Shown: positions 50,772 through 59,690, numbered from the stretch's first letter. The stretch is 64,000 nucleotides of DNA from Roseovarius sp. MMSF_3350 (GCF_030733425.1 NZ_JASHIZ010000001.1:186001-250000), one strand, 5' to 3'. A program made the numbers and translations. The notes: generated by a model from the sequence alone, not told the origin.

Positions 50772-52786
50772 GCGACGACCTCGACGATCTGAAGGCCATG
50801 ATGCGGGCCGCGACGCCGAAGCCGGATGCCGACAGGAAGGCGGCGGATCTGGCCTTGGCGCGGAAAAATTTCGCCGATCTCCAAGAGGCGCGGGATGGTG
50901 CCCGTCAAACCTCTGATCGCCCGAGAAAGGGCCTTGTCAGAGGAGTGAGGGACATGTTGATGCGGATGAATACGCGCGGGGCGCTGACGGCAACGACGGC
51001 GCTGGTGGCGCTGGGGATGGTCGTGGTGGTGCCGGATTGGCACAACGCGCCGGCGCTGCGGGGGGCGCAGCCGGTGGTGACCGAAGCGGATGACGGTTTG
51101 GCGGGCATGGGCGTGCGCAGGGAAGCGCCTGCGCGGGAGGCGGCGGAGCAGATGGCGCTGGACGTCGCCCCGGCAGAGCCCGCGCCGAAGGCCGAGGCGC
51201 CACGGCCTGCGCCGGAGCCCCAGGTGGCGCGACCGGAGGCAGGCGTTGCAAAGCAGAGGCAGATGGCCCCGCAGACGATGCAGTCGCAGGCCTTGTCCGA
51301 TGCGGAGGGAAATGCCGGGAGCGCGGCGAACACGACGCCGGTCGGACGCATCGCGCAGCCGGATGCGGATGGCGTGGCGGCCCTGCCGGAAAGCGATACC
51401 GAGGCGTTTCCCGAGGCGGAGCCGAACGCGCTGAAGATCACGAGCGAAGAGCCGGTTTCGACGTTCTCGATCGACGTGGATACGGCATCGTATGGTACGG
51501 TGCGGTCGTCCTTGCGAGCCGGTTTCCTGCCGCCGAAGGAGGCGGTGCGGATCGAGGAAATGGTGAACTATTTCCCCTATGAATACGCCGCGCCCGAAGG
51601 CGATGCGCCGTTCGAGCCGACGGTGAGCGTGACGGACGCGCCGTGGAACCCGGACACGCAGCTGGTGCATATCGCGATCCAGGGCGAGGTGCCCCGCGTG
51701 GCGGACCGCCCGCCACTGAACCTTGTTTTTTTGATCGACACGAGCGGGTCGATGCAGGCGGCGAACAAGCTGCCGCTGTTGAAGCAGTCCTTGGCGCTGA
51801 TGCTGCCGCAGCTGACCGAGCGGGACAGCGTGGCGATCGTGACCTACGCGGGCAGCGCGGGGCAGGCGCTGGCGCCGACACCGGCGACGGAGCGGGAGAC
51901 GATCCTGGGCGCGCTGGATCGGTTGGAGGCCGGTGGCTCGACCGCCGGACAGGCGGGTTTGGAGCAGGCGTATGCCTTGGCAGAGGAAATGGGCGGAGAT
52001 GGAGAGGTGTCGCGGGTGATCCTGGCGACGGACGGGGTTTTCAACGTGGGGATCAGCGACCCGGAGGCCTTGAAGGACTATATTGCCGAGCAGCGGGAGA
52101 GCGGCACCTACCTGTCGGTGATGGGGTTCGGGCGCGGCAACCTGGACGATGCGACAATGCAGGCGTTGGCGCAGAACGGAAACGGGCAGGCGGCCTATAT
52201 CGACACGCTGAGCGAGGCGCAGAAGGTGATGGTCGACCAGGTAAGCGGGGCGCTTTACTCGATTGCCGATGACGTGAAGATCCAGGTGGAGTTCAATCCG
52301 GCGGCCGTGGTCGAGTACCGGCTGATCGGGTACGAGACGCGTGCCTTGCGGCGCGAGGATTTCAACAATGACCGGGTGGACGCGGGCGATATCGGGGCAG
52401 GGCACCAGGTGACCGCGCTCTACGAGATCACACCCGTGGGCTCGCCCGCGCAGATGAGTGACCCGTTGCGATATGGTGCGGCGGAGGCGGTAAGCGGAGA
52501 GGCCGAGGAGCTTGGGTATTTCAAGCTGCGGTACAAAAATCCCGGCGAGGATGAGAGCCGGTTGATTGAGCAACCTATCGTCGAAGGTGGCGAGGCCGGG
52601 GCCGAAGCGCGGTTCGCGGCGGCGATTGCGGGGTTCGGGCAGTTGTTGCGGGGTGAGACGTACCTTGGGGATTGGGGCTATGCGGATGCGATTGCGCTGG
52701 CCAACGGGGCGAAGGGCGAGGACCCGTTCGGATATCGCGCCGAGGCGGTGCAGCTGATGCGGCTGGCGGAGAGCCTGTCGCGGTGA
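50768..52786 (+). CDS. Membrane-anchored vWA (YfbK-like) protein, probable anti-sigma factor
   Basis: A 672-residue protein. The cytoplasmic N-terminus (1-69) is short and charged, like an anti-sigma domain (MSDDLDDLKAMMRA, ADLALARKNFADLQE). One membrane helix follows (about 70-92, GALTATTALVALGMVVVVPDW). A Pro/Ala-rich linker leads to a YfbK-type N-terminal domain (FSIDVDTASYGTVRSSLRAG) and a vWA domain with the MIDAS motif LVFLIDTSGSM (Asp324, Ser326, Ser328) and VILATDGVFNVG, then a C-terminal DUF3520-like region with YEITPVG. The periplasmic vWA part should bind a divalent metal and a protein partner. Coupling to the sigma gene suggests it senses an envelope signal; this is inference. Confidence 0.85.
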   Translation: MSDDLDDLKAMMRAATPKPDADRKAADLALARKNFADLQEARDGARQTSDRPRKGLVRGVRDMLMRMNTRGALTATTALVALGMVVVVPDWHNAPALRGAQPVVTEADDGLAGMGVRREAPAREAAEQMALDVAPAEPAPKAEAPRPAPEPQVARPEAGVAKQRQMAPQTMQSQALSDAEGNAGSAANTTPVGRIAQPDADGVAALPESDTEAFPEAEPNALKITSEEPVSTFSIDVDTASYGTVRSSLRAGFLPPKEAVRIEEMVNYFPYEYAAPEGDAPFEPTVSVTDAPWNPDTQLVHIAIQGEVPRVADRPPLNLVFLIDTSGSMQAANKLPLLKQSLALMLPQLTERDSVAIVTYAGSAGQALAPTPATERETILGALDRLEAGGSTAGQAGLEQAYALAEEMGGDGEVSRVILATDGVFNVGISDPEALKDYIAEQRESGTYLSVMGFGRGNLDDATMQALAQNGNGQAAYIDTLSEAQKVMVDQVSGALYSIADDVKIQVEFNPAAVVEYRLIGYETRALRREDFNNDRVDAGDIGAGHQVTALYEITPVGSPAQMSDPLRYGAAEAVSGEAEELGYFKLRYKNPGEDESRLIEQPIVEGGEAGAEARFAAAIAGFGQLLRGETYLGDWGYADAIALANGAKGEDPFGYRAEAVQLMRLAESLSR

Positions 52787-52810
52787 GAGGCCACGGGCGG
52801 CTTAAGAAAA

Positions 52811-52840
52811 AACGCCCCGTGGTGGCCACGGGGCGTTTCT
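52811..52840. terminator. Bidirectional terminator between the vWA and hsp20 genes
   Basis: AACGCCCCGTGG (52811-52822) pairs perfectly with CCACGGGGCGTT (52826-52837) over a three-base loop. A run of A precedes it and T/C residues follow, so either strand ends in a U-rich tract. It lies between convergent genes, 25 bases after the vWA stop and 22 before the hsp20 stop. Confidence 0.88.
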
Positions 52841-52858
52841 TATGAAATGAAGCGTCGC

Positions 52859-53326
52859 TTAGTTGACGGTCTCGGCGTCGACGACATCCTTGTGGGTGGA
52901 TGTGCCGCTGGCGATCTCGATGCGGCGGGGTTTCAGCCGCTCGGGCACCTCGCGCACCAGCTCGATATGCAGCATGCCGTCGGTGTGGGTCGCGCCGGTG
53001 ACCTTGACGTGGTCGGCCAGCTGGAACTTGCGTTCGAAGGCGCGGGTGGCGATGCCACGATGCAGGTAGGTGCGGTCGCCGTCCTCTTCGGCCTTGCGGG
53101 CCGAGACGATCAGGGCGCCTTCGCGCAGCTCGACGGACAGTTCGTCATCGCTGAAGCCTGCGACGGCGATTGAAATGCGGTAGGCATCGTCGGCCGTCTT
53201 TTCGATGTTGTAGGGGGGATAGGTGGGGTGATTGACGTCACCGGCGAGGACGCGGTCCATCATGTCGGCAATCTGGTCAAACCCGATGGAAGCCCGGTAA
53301 AGCGGGGCAAGATCAAAGTTACGCAT
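52859..53326 (-). CDS. Hsp20/IbpA-family small heat-shock protein
   Basis: A 155-residue chaperone of the alpha-crystallin type. The N-terminus is the IbpA-like LAPLYRASIGFDQIADMMDR, the core has YNIEKTADDAYRISIAVAGF, DDELSVELREGALIVSARK and the last-strand AFERKFQLADHVKVTGATHTDGMLHIELVREVPE. The usual C-terminal I-x-I/V motif is seen as RRIEIASG. It holds unfolded proteins for later refolding. Start ATG at 53326 with AGGAT/GGAGG upstream. No CIRCE or sigma-32-like promoter was clear. Confidence 0.93.
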   Translation of the reverse strand: MRNFDLAPLYRASIGFDQIADMMDRVLAGDVNHPTYPPYNIEKTADDAYRISIAVAGFSDDELSVELREGALIVSARKAEEDGDRTYLHRGIATRAFERKFQLADHVKVTGATHTDGMLHIELVREVPERLKPRRIEIASGTSTHKDVVDAETVN

Positions 53327-53467
53327 TGGAATCCTCCGTTGAGCGATACCTATGTGGATGCCTTCCCGAACGGGACAGGCAGTTTCCGCCGACCCGCGAT
53401 GCGGCGTCGGACGACCGTTATCTGGGGAGGGAAAAAGCCGGTTTCAAGACCCCCGGCAAGGCTGAAA

Positions 53468-54289
53468 TCACTGAATTTTCTCGAAGCGGGCGCCGGAGGC
53501 TTTGCCGCCACGGGTGATGTCGACCTTGCGAAAGCCGGTGCTGGCGGTAGCGGGGGTGCCGGACGCCTCCGCGCGCAGCTTGCGCTTGAGCGCCGCGACC
53601 GCGTCGGGCAGTTCCATGCCGTATGCGATGGTGGTGCCGTGCTCGGTCCTGTGGCCGCCGACGACGAGGCTGACGATGCGGGCACGGTAGCCGCCGTCGG
53701 AGAAGACGGGTGCGCCGGAAGAACCGAAGGTCACGTTGCAGTTGAATGAAATCAGGCCCTGCCCACGGCGCAGCACATCGCACTGACGTTCCCAGGACAA
53801 GGCGTCGTCGCGCTTGCGGCCGTAGGAGACCACGCTGACGTCATCGCCCCGCGTGGGATTGTGGTGCAGCGCAAAGGGGCTGGCCGTGGCGGTGGGGATG
53901 GGGACGCTGAGCTCCAGCAAGGCAACGTCGCGGCGGACATTGGCGGCGGACATTCCGTCAGTGGGGCGATAGCCGTCGGCCACCACATAGCGGCTGACGT
54001 TCCGTGCGGCGATGGCCGCCCCGTCGCGCAGCCCGGCGCGGAAGACGATACGCTCGGGCAGGATCGGCGCGCCGCGATTGTCAAAGACGCAATGCGCCGC
54101 CGTCAGCACGAGGTTGTCGGCAATCAGGGTGCCGGTACAATAGCTGTCCTGGCCGAGGTCGATGCGGCCCACGGCCTCCCAACCCAGAAGGTCTTCGCGG
54201 TTGGTCAGGCGTATGAGATCGCTGGCGGGGGCCAGGCCGGGCAGTGCAAGCGTGAAGAGCAGAGTGAGGAGTGAAACCAGCCGGGCCAA
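53468..54289 (-). CDS. Secreted trypsin-like serine protease (copy 2)
   Basis: A 273-residue periplasmic or secreted protease. The signal peptide is about 1-21 (LVSLLTLLFTLALPGLAPAS). The chymotrypsin-fold triad is present: His in LVLTAAHCVFDNRG, Asp in VRRDVALLELSVP and Ser in VTFGSSGAPVFSDGGY. The Ser motif is GSSGAP instead of GDSGGP. One Cys pair (CTGTLIAD...AAHC) matches the classical loop. It begins 3 bases after the first protease gene; the two share gene order, length and domain layout, so they are tandem duplicates that have drifted. Confidence 0.85.
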   Translation of the reverse strand: MARLVSLLTLLFTLALPGLAPASDLIRLTNREDLLGWEAVGRIDLGQDSYCTGTLIADNLVLTAAHCVFDNRGAPILPERIVFRAGLRDGAAIAARNVSRYVVADGYRPTDGMSAANVRRDVALLELSVPIPTATASPFALHHNPTRGDDVSVVSYGRKRDDALSWERQCDVLRRGQGLISFNCNVTFGSSGAPVFSDGGYRARIVSLVVGGHRTEHGTTIAYGMELPDAVAALKRKLRAEASGTPATASTGFRKVDITRGGKASGARFEKIQ

Positions 54290-54292
54290 GGA

Positions 54293-55105
54293 TCAATCCA
54301 TGTCGGGCGAGGCGAATTTTGCCCCAGTGTCGCGGTTTTGTCCGGTCGAGAACATCTCGGACCGGGTCTGGTTTTCCAGGCGGGCGCCCCCTTCGAGCGC
54401 TTCGCGCATCATGGCGAGGGGGCGGTCGAGCGAGGCGCCGAGGGCGACCTTCTTGCCGTGGATCTCGGCCATGGCGGAGACCACGGAGACGATGCGGGGG
54501 GCGCCGTCCTCGAAGGTGAAGACAGGGGCGCCGGACGCGCCGTAATCGACGTCGCAGGACATGACCAGCACGCCGCTGCGCTTTTCCAGAACCTGGCACA
54601 TGTCCTGGAGCGAGGGCGCCTCGGAGCGTTCGCGGGCATAGCTGACCAGCCCGATACGTTCGTGCTTGCGCGGCTGCGTGTCGGTCAGGAACGGGGCGAC
54701 GCCGGACTTGGCGATGGGATGGTGGAGTTCCAGCAGGGCGATGTCGTTGCGCACGCGGGCGGCGTCGATCCGATTGGAGAAATCGTAGTCAGGGTGCACC
54801 ACGGCGCGACGGACCCAGCGATAGGCCGTGGCCCGGCCATTGCGCCAGCCGGCGAGGAACTCGATCTGCTGGGTGTCGACGGGCTTGCCGGTGGTGGCGT
54901 CGAACAGGCAGTGCGCGGCCGTCAGCACCAGATCGGGCGCGATCAGCGCGCCGGTGCAGAACCCGTTGCCGCCAATGTCGATACGGCCCACGGCCTGCCA
55001 CTCGCGGCCGTCATCGGTGGTGTCCAGCCGCTGGAGCATCGCATTCTGCGCGGATGCCGACGACATGGACCAGAGCAGGGCAATGACAAGCCCTGGGAAA
55101 CGCAT
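54293..55105 (-). CDS. Secreted trypsin-like serine protease (copy 1)
   Basis: A 270-residue protease with signal peptide (FPGLVIALLWSMSSASAQ) and the triad His in LVLTAAHCLFDATTGKP, Asp in VRNDIALLELHHP and Ser in VDYGASGAPVFTFEDG. The Ser loop reads GASGAP. The start is ATG at 55105; a TTG four codons earlier (55117) has a better ribosome site (GAGG) and adds a Lys to the signal peptide, so it cannot be excluded. It is the first of the tandem pair, whose substrates are unknown. The pair lies upstream of hsp20 on the same strand. Confidence 0.83.
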   Translation of the reverse strand: MRFPGLVIALLWSMSSASAQNAMLQRLDTTDDGREWQAVGRIDIGGNGFCTGALIAPDLVLTAAHCLFDATTGKPVDTQQIEFLAGWRNGRATAYRWVRRAVVHPDYDFSNRIDAARVRNDIALLELHHPIAKSGVAPFLTDTQPRKHERIGLVSYARERSEAPSLQDMCQVLEKRSGVLVMSCDVDYGASGAPVFTFEDGAPRIVSVVSAMAEIHGKKVALGASLDRPLAMMREALEGGARLENQTRSEMFSTGQNRDTGAKFASPDMD

Positions 55106-55186
55106 GCTCTTGAACAAACCGGGTGCCTCGCTTGATTTATCAGCGTGCTACCGGCGCAATATGTCGAAAATAGGGCTGGCCCGCGG

Positions 55187-56473
55187 TTATTGCCGCAGCG
55201 CGGGCGGTTTCGGCCCGCCGGTGGCCCAGTCGAGCAATTCGACGGTGTGCACCACGGGCACGCCGGTGCCCGAGCCGATCTGCATCATGCAGCCGATATT
55301 ACCGGCGGCGATGATGTCGGGCGACTTGGCCTCGAGCGTCTGAACCTTGCGCGTTTTCAACTGCTTGGAGATGGCGGGCTGCATCAGGTTGTAGGTGCCC
55401 GCCGAGCCGCAGCAAAGATGTGCGTCGGCGGGTTCGACCACCTCGAAACCGGCTTTTTTCAGCAGGGTCTTGGGGTGGGTCTTGATCTGCTGGCCATGTT
55501 GGAGCGAACAAGCGGCGTGGTAGGCGACGCGGGTGTTCCTGGGCGTGCCCTCTGGCAGGTCGAGTTGCATCAGGAGTTCCGAGACGTCCATGGCGATATC
55601 CGACACGCGGGCGGCGTCGTCGGCCAGCGCCTCGGTGCGGAACATGTGGCCGTAATCCTTGACCGTCGTGCCGCAGCCGGAGGTGTTGATGACGATGGCA
55701 TCCAGCCCGTCGCCGTCCATCTCGGCCGTCCAGGCGCGGATGTTGTGCGCGGCTGTCGCATGGCTTTCGCCAGTCTTGCCCATATGGTGCGTCAGCGCCC
55801 CGCAGCAGCCGGCGCCCTTGGTCACCACCACCTCGCAGCCCAGCCGGGTGAGCAGGCGGATGGTGGCGTCGTTGATGTCGGTGTTGAGCGCCTTTTGCGC
55901 GCAGCCGGTCATCAGGGCGACGCGTTTCACCGGCTTGTCCCTGGCCGGGAAGGTCTGCGGGTCGTCGTTGCGGCTGACCGGCGGGATGGTTTTTGGCGCC
56001 ATCTCGATCATGGCGCGCAGGCGGGCGTCGGGGAGGGCCCATTTGAACGGTTTGGCGATCTTGGCGCCCAGCATGGCGACGCGGAACCGGTTCGGATAGG
56101 GCAGGATGCGCGCGAGCGTCCAGCGCAGGGCACGCTCGAACATCGGGCGCTGGTAGCGATCCTCGATATATTCGCGGGCGTGGTCGACGAGGTGCATGTA
56201 GTGCACACCCGAGGGGCAGGTCGTCATGCAGGCCAGGCACGACAGGCAGCGGTCGATATGCTTCACGGTCTCGCGGTCCGGGTCGCGGTCGTTTTCCAGC
56301 ATGTCCTTGATCAGGTAGATGCGGCCGCGGGGGCTGTCGAGTTCGTCGCCGAGCACCTGGTAGGTGGGGCAGGTGGCGGTGCAGAAACCGCAATGCACAC
56401 AGGAGCGCAGGATCTCGTTCGAGCGCTGGATCGCGGGGGATTCGAGCTGTTCGGCGGTGAATTCGGTTTTCAT
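55187..56473 (-). CDS. glcF: Glycolate oxidase iron-sulfur subunit
   Basis: A 428-residue subunit of glycolate dehydrogenase. Two 4Fe-4S motifs near the N-terminus are HCGFCTATCPTYQVLGDE and LSCLACMTTCPSGVHYM; the CCG domains later read CGCCGALTHHMGKTG-like (GAGCCGALTHHMG) and LCCGSAGTYNLMQPAIS. It passes electrons from GlcDE flavin to the membrane quinone pool. Last gene of the glcDEF operon, 55 bases after glcE. Confidence 0.95.
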   Translation of the reverse strand: MKTEFTAEQLESPAIQRSNEILRSCVHCGFCTATCPTYQVLGDELDSPRGRIYLIKDMLENDRDPDRETVKHIDRCLSCLACMTTCPSGVHYMHLVDHAREYIEDRYQRPMFERALRWTLARILPYPNRFRVAMLGAKIAKPFKWALPDARLRAMIEMAPKTIPPVSRNDDPQTFPARDKPVKRVALMTGCAQKALNTDINDATIRLLTRLGCEVVVTKGAGCCGALTHHMGKTGESHATAAHNIRAWTAEMDGDGLDAIVINTSGCGTTVKDYGHMFRTEALADDAARVSDIAMDVSELLMQLDLPEGTPRNTRVAYHAACSLQHGQQIKTHPKTLLKKAGFEVVEPADAHLCCGSAGTYNLMQPAISKQLKTRKVQTLEAKSPDIIAAGNIGCMMQIGSGTGVPVVHTVELLDWATGGPKPPALRQ

Positions 56474-56528
56474 ACGATTGGCAATCTACTCAGCGGTGCG
56501 AGGGCAGGGCGAAGGATGGGCGTGACCG

Positions 56529-57665
56529 TCACGCGGCGCGGCCCATCAGGCCGGGGTTGAGAATGCCGCGAGGGTCGAAGCGGGCGCGCAGCCCGTCCTG
56601 AAGCGCGGCGACAGGGGGCGAGAGCGGCTGGAACACGCCGCCGGCGGGGTTGCCGCGGATGAGCGTGGCGTGGCCGCCGGCGGCGTTCACGGCGGCGCGG
56701 ATGGTGTCGCCCCGGGTGTCCTGCGGCACGCGCAGCCACACGAGCCCGCCGCCCCAGTCGTAAAGCGCCTCGGCCCCGTCGACCTGGGCGACGATCCCGG
56801 GCGCGTCGGAGGGTTTGACGGACAGTCGCCAGACATCCCCCGGCCCGTCATGGAAACAGGCGACATCGCGGATGTCCTGCCAGAGGCTCGCGTTGATGTC
56901 CGGGTCGGTTTCGATCTCGGCGGCGCCGAGGTCGGCCAGAAGGGTCTGGATCCGGCCCGCACGGTAGGCGACGGATTTCTCGAAGCCCTCGATGCGCAGG
57001 CAGGTTTGCGGGCCGTTTTCGGTCTGGCGATGTGCGGCGCCGGTGATCTCGAAGGGCGAGCCGAGCGCGCGGGAGAGAGCGGCGACGGCGGTGGTGTCGT
57101 CGAGGCCGTCCAATGTGAGCGTGGCGGTAAAGTGGGACTTGGGCAGCACCTTGAGCGCCACCTCGGTCAGCACCCCGAGGGTGCCGTAACTGCCCGCCAT
57201 GAGCTTGACCAGATCATAGCCGGTGACGTTCTTCATCACGCGTCCGCCGTTGCGGGTAATCTGCCCCTGCCCGTCGACGAAGCGCACGCCCAGCAGAAAA
57301 TCGCGCGCGGCGCCGGCCTGGATGCGGCGGGGGCCCGAGACATTGGCGGCAAAGACGCCGCCGATGGTGGGCTCTCCGGTGGTGCCCAGAAGGCCGCGAT
57401 GGTCCATCGGCTCGAACGCGAGGCGCTGGCCTTCTGCGGCCAGGGTCTTGCGCACCTCTTCGACGGGAGTGCCGGACTGGACCACCAGCGTCAGAGCGCC
57501 GGGTTCATAGAGGGTTACGCCGGAGAGGCCCGACGTTGTCAGCGGCTGGCCGTTGACCGGTACGCCGATGGGGCGTGTGCCGCCGCCCATGACGCGCAGG
57601 GGCTCGGAGGCGGAGGCGACCATCTCGGCCAGTTCGGCCTCGGAAGTGGGGGCAAGGGCTTTCAT
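56529..57665 (-). CDS. glcE: Glycolate oxidase FAD-binding subunit
   Basis: A 378-residue flavoprotein subunit with the FAD_binding_4 fold, in which the motif PLRVMGGGTRPIGVPVN and GLLGTTGEPTIGGVFAANVSGP mark the cofactor site. It is shorter than GlcD because it lacks the large C-terminal FAD-oxidase cap, as usual for GlcE. The ATG at 57665 is adopted; 16 residues of open frame before it lie in the repeat at 57666-57709. Together with GlcD and GlcF it forms the enzyme that turns glycolate into glyoxylate. Confidence 0.93.
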   Translation of the reverse strand: MKALAPTSEAELAEMVASASEPLRVMGGGTRPIGVPVNGQPLTTSGLSGVTLYEPGALTLVVQSGTPVEEVRKTLAAEGQRLAFEPMDHRGLLGTTGEPTIGGVFAANVSGPRRIQAGAARDFLLGVRFVDGQGQITRNGGRVMKNVTGYDLVKLMAGSYGTLGVLTEVALKVLPKSHFTATLTLDGLDDTTAVAALSRALGSPFEITGAAHRQTENGPQTCLRIEGFEKSVAYRAGRIQTLLADLGAAEIETDPDINASLWQDIRDVACFHDGPGDVWRLSVKPSDAPGIVAQVDGAEALYDWGGGLVWLRVPQDTRGDTIRAAVNAAGGHATLIRGNPAGGVFQPLSPPVAALQDGLRARFDPRGILNPGLMGRAA

Positions 57666-57709
57666 CGTTCCAAAAATACTCCGGGGTCCGGGGCAGCGCC
57701 CCGAAATGG
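57666..57709. repeat. Intergenic hairpin repeat between glcD and glcE
   Basis: CGGGGC-AGC-GCCCCG (57689-57703) makes a six-pair hairpin, followed on the minus strand by CCCCGGAGTATTTTTGG. A similar CCGG/TATTTTGGG string occurs at 59777-59810, so this is one copy of a small dispersed element. It replaces the usual close coupling and sits directly before the glcE ATG, supplying its leader. Confidence 0.6.
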
Positions 57710-59149
57710 TCATTCAGCCGCGATCCGGCGGGTGTCGGATGATGCGAGCGGGAACACCTTGGCCGGGTTCAGGAGCCACTTGGGATCGAACACGTCCTTG
57801 ACCGCCATCTGGATTTCCAGATCGGGCGGGTCGTATTGATGCAGCATCAGGTCGCGCTTTTCGATGCCGACGCCGTGCTCGCCGGTGAGGCAGCCGCCGA
57901 CCTCGACGCAGAGTCTCAGGATATCGGCGCCCAGATCCTCGCAGAGTTCCAGGTCGCCTTCCTTGTTGGCGTCGAACAGGATCAACGGGTGCATGTTGCC
58001 GTCGCCCGCATGAAAGACGTTGGCGACGTCGAGGCCGTATTCCCTGGACATCTCGCCGATGCGTTTCAGCACGTAGGGCAGTTCGTTGACCGGGATGGTG
58101 CCGTCGAGGCACATGTAGTCATTGATCTTGCCCATCGCGCCGAAGGCGGACTTGCGGCCCAGCCAGATGCGCTTGCTTTCGTCGTCGGAGGAGGATTGGC
58201 GCAGCTCGACGGGGTCGTGGCTGCGGGCAATCTCCATGATCGTCTCAAGCTGTTCGTCGATCTCGGCGTCGGAACCTTCGACCTCGACGATCAGAAGCGC
58301 CTCGCAATCGGGGTAGCCGGCGCCTGAGAAGGCCTCGGTCGCGCGGATGCAGGGGCGGTCCATGAACTCGATCGCCACGGGCAGGACGCCGGCCTTGATG
58401 ATGTCCGACACGCACTGGCCCGCGACCTCGGAGGAATCGAAGCCCATCAGCACCGGGCGCGCGCCCTCGGGTTTGTGCAGGATGCGCAGGGTCGCCTCGG
58501 TGACGATGCCAAGCTGGCCTTCGGAGCCGCAGATGAGACCGAGGAGGTCCAGCCCGGCGGCATCGAGATATGCGCCGCCGATTTCGGTGATGGTGCCGTC
58601 CATCAGCACCATGGTGACGCCCATGAGGTTGTTGGTGGTGACGCCGTATTTCAGGCAATGCGCGCCGCCGGAGTTCATCGCGATGTTGCCCGCGATGGCG
58701 CAGGCCAGCTGGCTGGACGGGTCGGGGGCGTAGAAGAAGCCGTCCTCCTCGACCGCACCGGTGACGGAAAGGTTGGTGCGCCCGGTCTGCACGCGGATGA
58801 AGCGGTTGTCGTAGTCAGTCTCCAGCACTTCGGACATGCGGGCGACGCCGATGATGACGCTGTCCTCGGTCGGAAGCGCGCCGCCGGCGAGAGAGGTGCC
58901 CGCGCCGCGTGGCACCACGGGCACGCCCAGTTCATTGCAGACCTTGAGGGTCTCGGAAACCTCCCAGGTGGAGGCGGGCAGGACCACGGCCAGCGGCGGA
59001 CATTTGTAGGCCGTCAAACCGTCGCATTCATAGGCGCGGGTCTCGGAGGGATCGTGGATCAGGGCCTCGCGCGGGAGGAACGAGGCCAGCCGGTCGAGCA
59101 GTTGCGACTTGCGGGCAAGGATGGTCGGATTGGGCTTTGGCATATCCAT
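57710..59149 (-). CDS. glcD: Glycolate oxidase subunit (FAD-linked oxidase)
   Basis: A 479-residue flavoprotein, first gene of glcDEF. FAD-binding parts are PVVPRGAGTSLAGGALPTEDSV and PDPSSQLACAIAGNIAMNSGG, and the C-terminal FAD-oxidase domain has NVFHAGDGNMHPLILFD, GGCLTGEHGVGIEKRDLM and the substrate-end FDPKWLLNPAKVFP. The ATG at 59149 follows GGAGGACC; a further upstream frame start lies in the promoter. The complex feeds glycolate carbon to glyoxylate and helps phytoplankton exudate use, which suits a marine bacterium. Confidence 0.95.
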   Translation of the reverse strand: MDMPKPNPTILARKSQLLDRLASFLPREALIHDPSETRAYECDGLTAYKCPPLAVVLPASTWEVSETLKVCNELGVPVVPRGAGTSLAGGALPTEDSVIIGVARMSEVLETDYDNRFIRVQTGRTNLSVTGAVEEDGFFYAPDPSSQLACAIAGNIAMNSGGAHCLKYGVTTNNLMGVTMVLMDGTITEIGGAYLDAAGLDLLGLICGSEGQLGIVTEATLRILHKPEGARPVLMGFDSSEVAGQCVSDIIKAGVLPVAIEFMDRPCIRATEAFSGAGYPDCEALLIVEVEGSDAEIDEQLETIMEIARSHDPVELRQSSSDDESKRIWLGRKSAFGAMGKINDYMCLDGTIPVNELPYVLKRIGEMSREYGLDVANVFHAGDGNMHPLILFDANKEGDLELCEDLGADILRLCVEVGGCLTGEHGVGIEKRDLMLHQYDPPDLEIQMAVKDVFDPKWLLNPAKVFPLASSDTRRIAAE

Positions 59150-59281
59150 GGCGGTCCTCCCGGTGAATTGGTAAGATAATATAACCAATTTCTGTTACCC
59201 GCAAGTGCGGCATCCGTGACGCGGTCACAGGAACTGTTAGAACGGCACGCGGTTGTGAGTGCATGTGCTCTGCGGCTTGCG

Positions 59282-59287
59282 TATAAT
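59282..59287 (+). promoter_or_regulatory. TATAAT box directly before the small secreted protein gene
   Basis: A perfect TATAAT ends only seven bases before the ATG at 59295, so transcription would begin at or next to the start codon. No Shine-Dalgarno sequence lies between, which fits a leaderless mRNA. The -35 region is poor: the best hexamer TTGTGA (59253-59258) is 23 bases away. Confidence 0.45.
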
Positions 59288-59294
59288 AACAGAC

Positions 59295-59654
59295 ATGAAG
59301 AGACTCGCTGCATTTTTCCTGGCCGCGCTGCTGGCCGCACCGGCTTTCGGCGACGAGCCGCAGGTTCTGGACGTGACCGTCGAAAAGGCGGGCATGGTGT
59401 GGAACATCCACGTGACGATTCGCCATCCGGACAGCGGTTGGGACCATTATGCCGATGGCTGGGAAGTCCTGGACGCGGCGGGCAACCGGCTGGGCTATCG
59501 AGAGCTGATGCATCCGCACGTGAACGAGCAGCCGTTCACCCGGTCGCTGAGCGGTGTGGTGATCCCGGACGGGACGCGCGAGATTTTCGTGCGGGCGCGC
59601 TGTTCGGTCGATGGCTGGTCCGGATCGCAGAAACGCGTGGCGTTGCAACCCTGA
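59295..59654 (+). CDS. Small secreted protein, unknown function
   Basis: A 119-residue product with a signal peptide (MKRLAAFFLAALLAAPAFGD). The mature part reads like a single beta-sandwich domain: QVLDVTVEKAGMVWNIHVTI, HYADGWEVLDAAGNRLGYRE, HPHVNEQPFTRSL and VIPDGTREIFVRARC. It resembles the group of periplasmic proteins with a conserved HPxxNEQPFTRS-like motif, but no family is named with confidence. Alone, divergent from glcD, with a terminator after it. Confidence 0.75.
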   Translation: MKRLAAFFLAALLAAPAFGDEPQVLDVTVEKAGMVWNIHVTIRHPDSGWDHYADGWEVLDAAGNRLGYRELMHPHVNEQPFTRSLSGVVIPDGTREIFVRARCSVDGWSGSQKRVALQP

Positions 59655-59662
59655 TAAAAGGG

Positions 59663-59690
59663 ACGCGCCCTGGGGCGCGTACAGGTTTTT
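59663..59690 (+). terminator. Terminator of the small secreted protein gene
   Basis: ACGCGCCC (59663-59670) pairs with GGGCGCGT (59673-59680), followed by ACAGG and five T residues. It lies eight bases after the stop codon. Confidence 0.78.
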
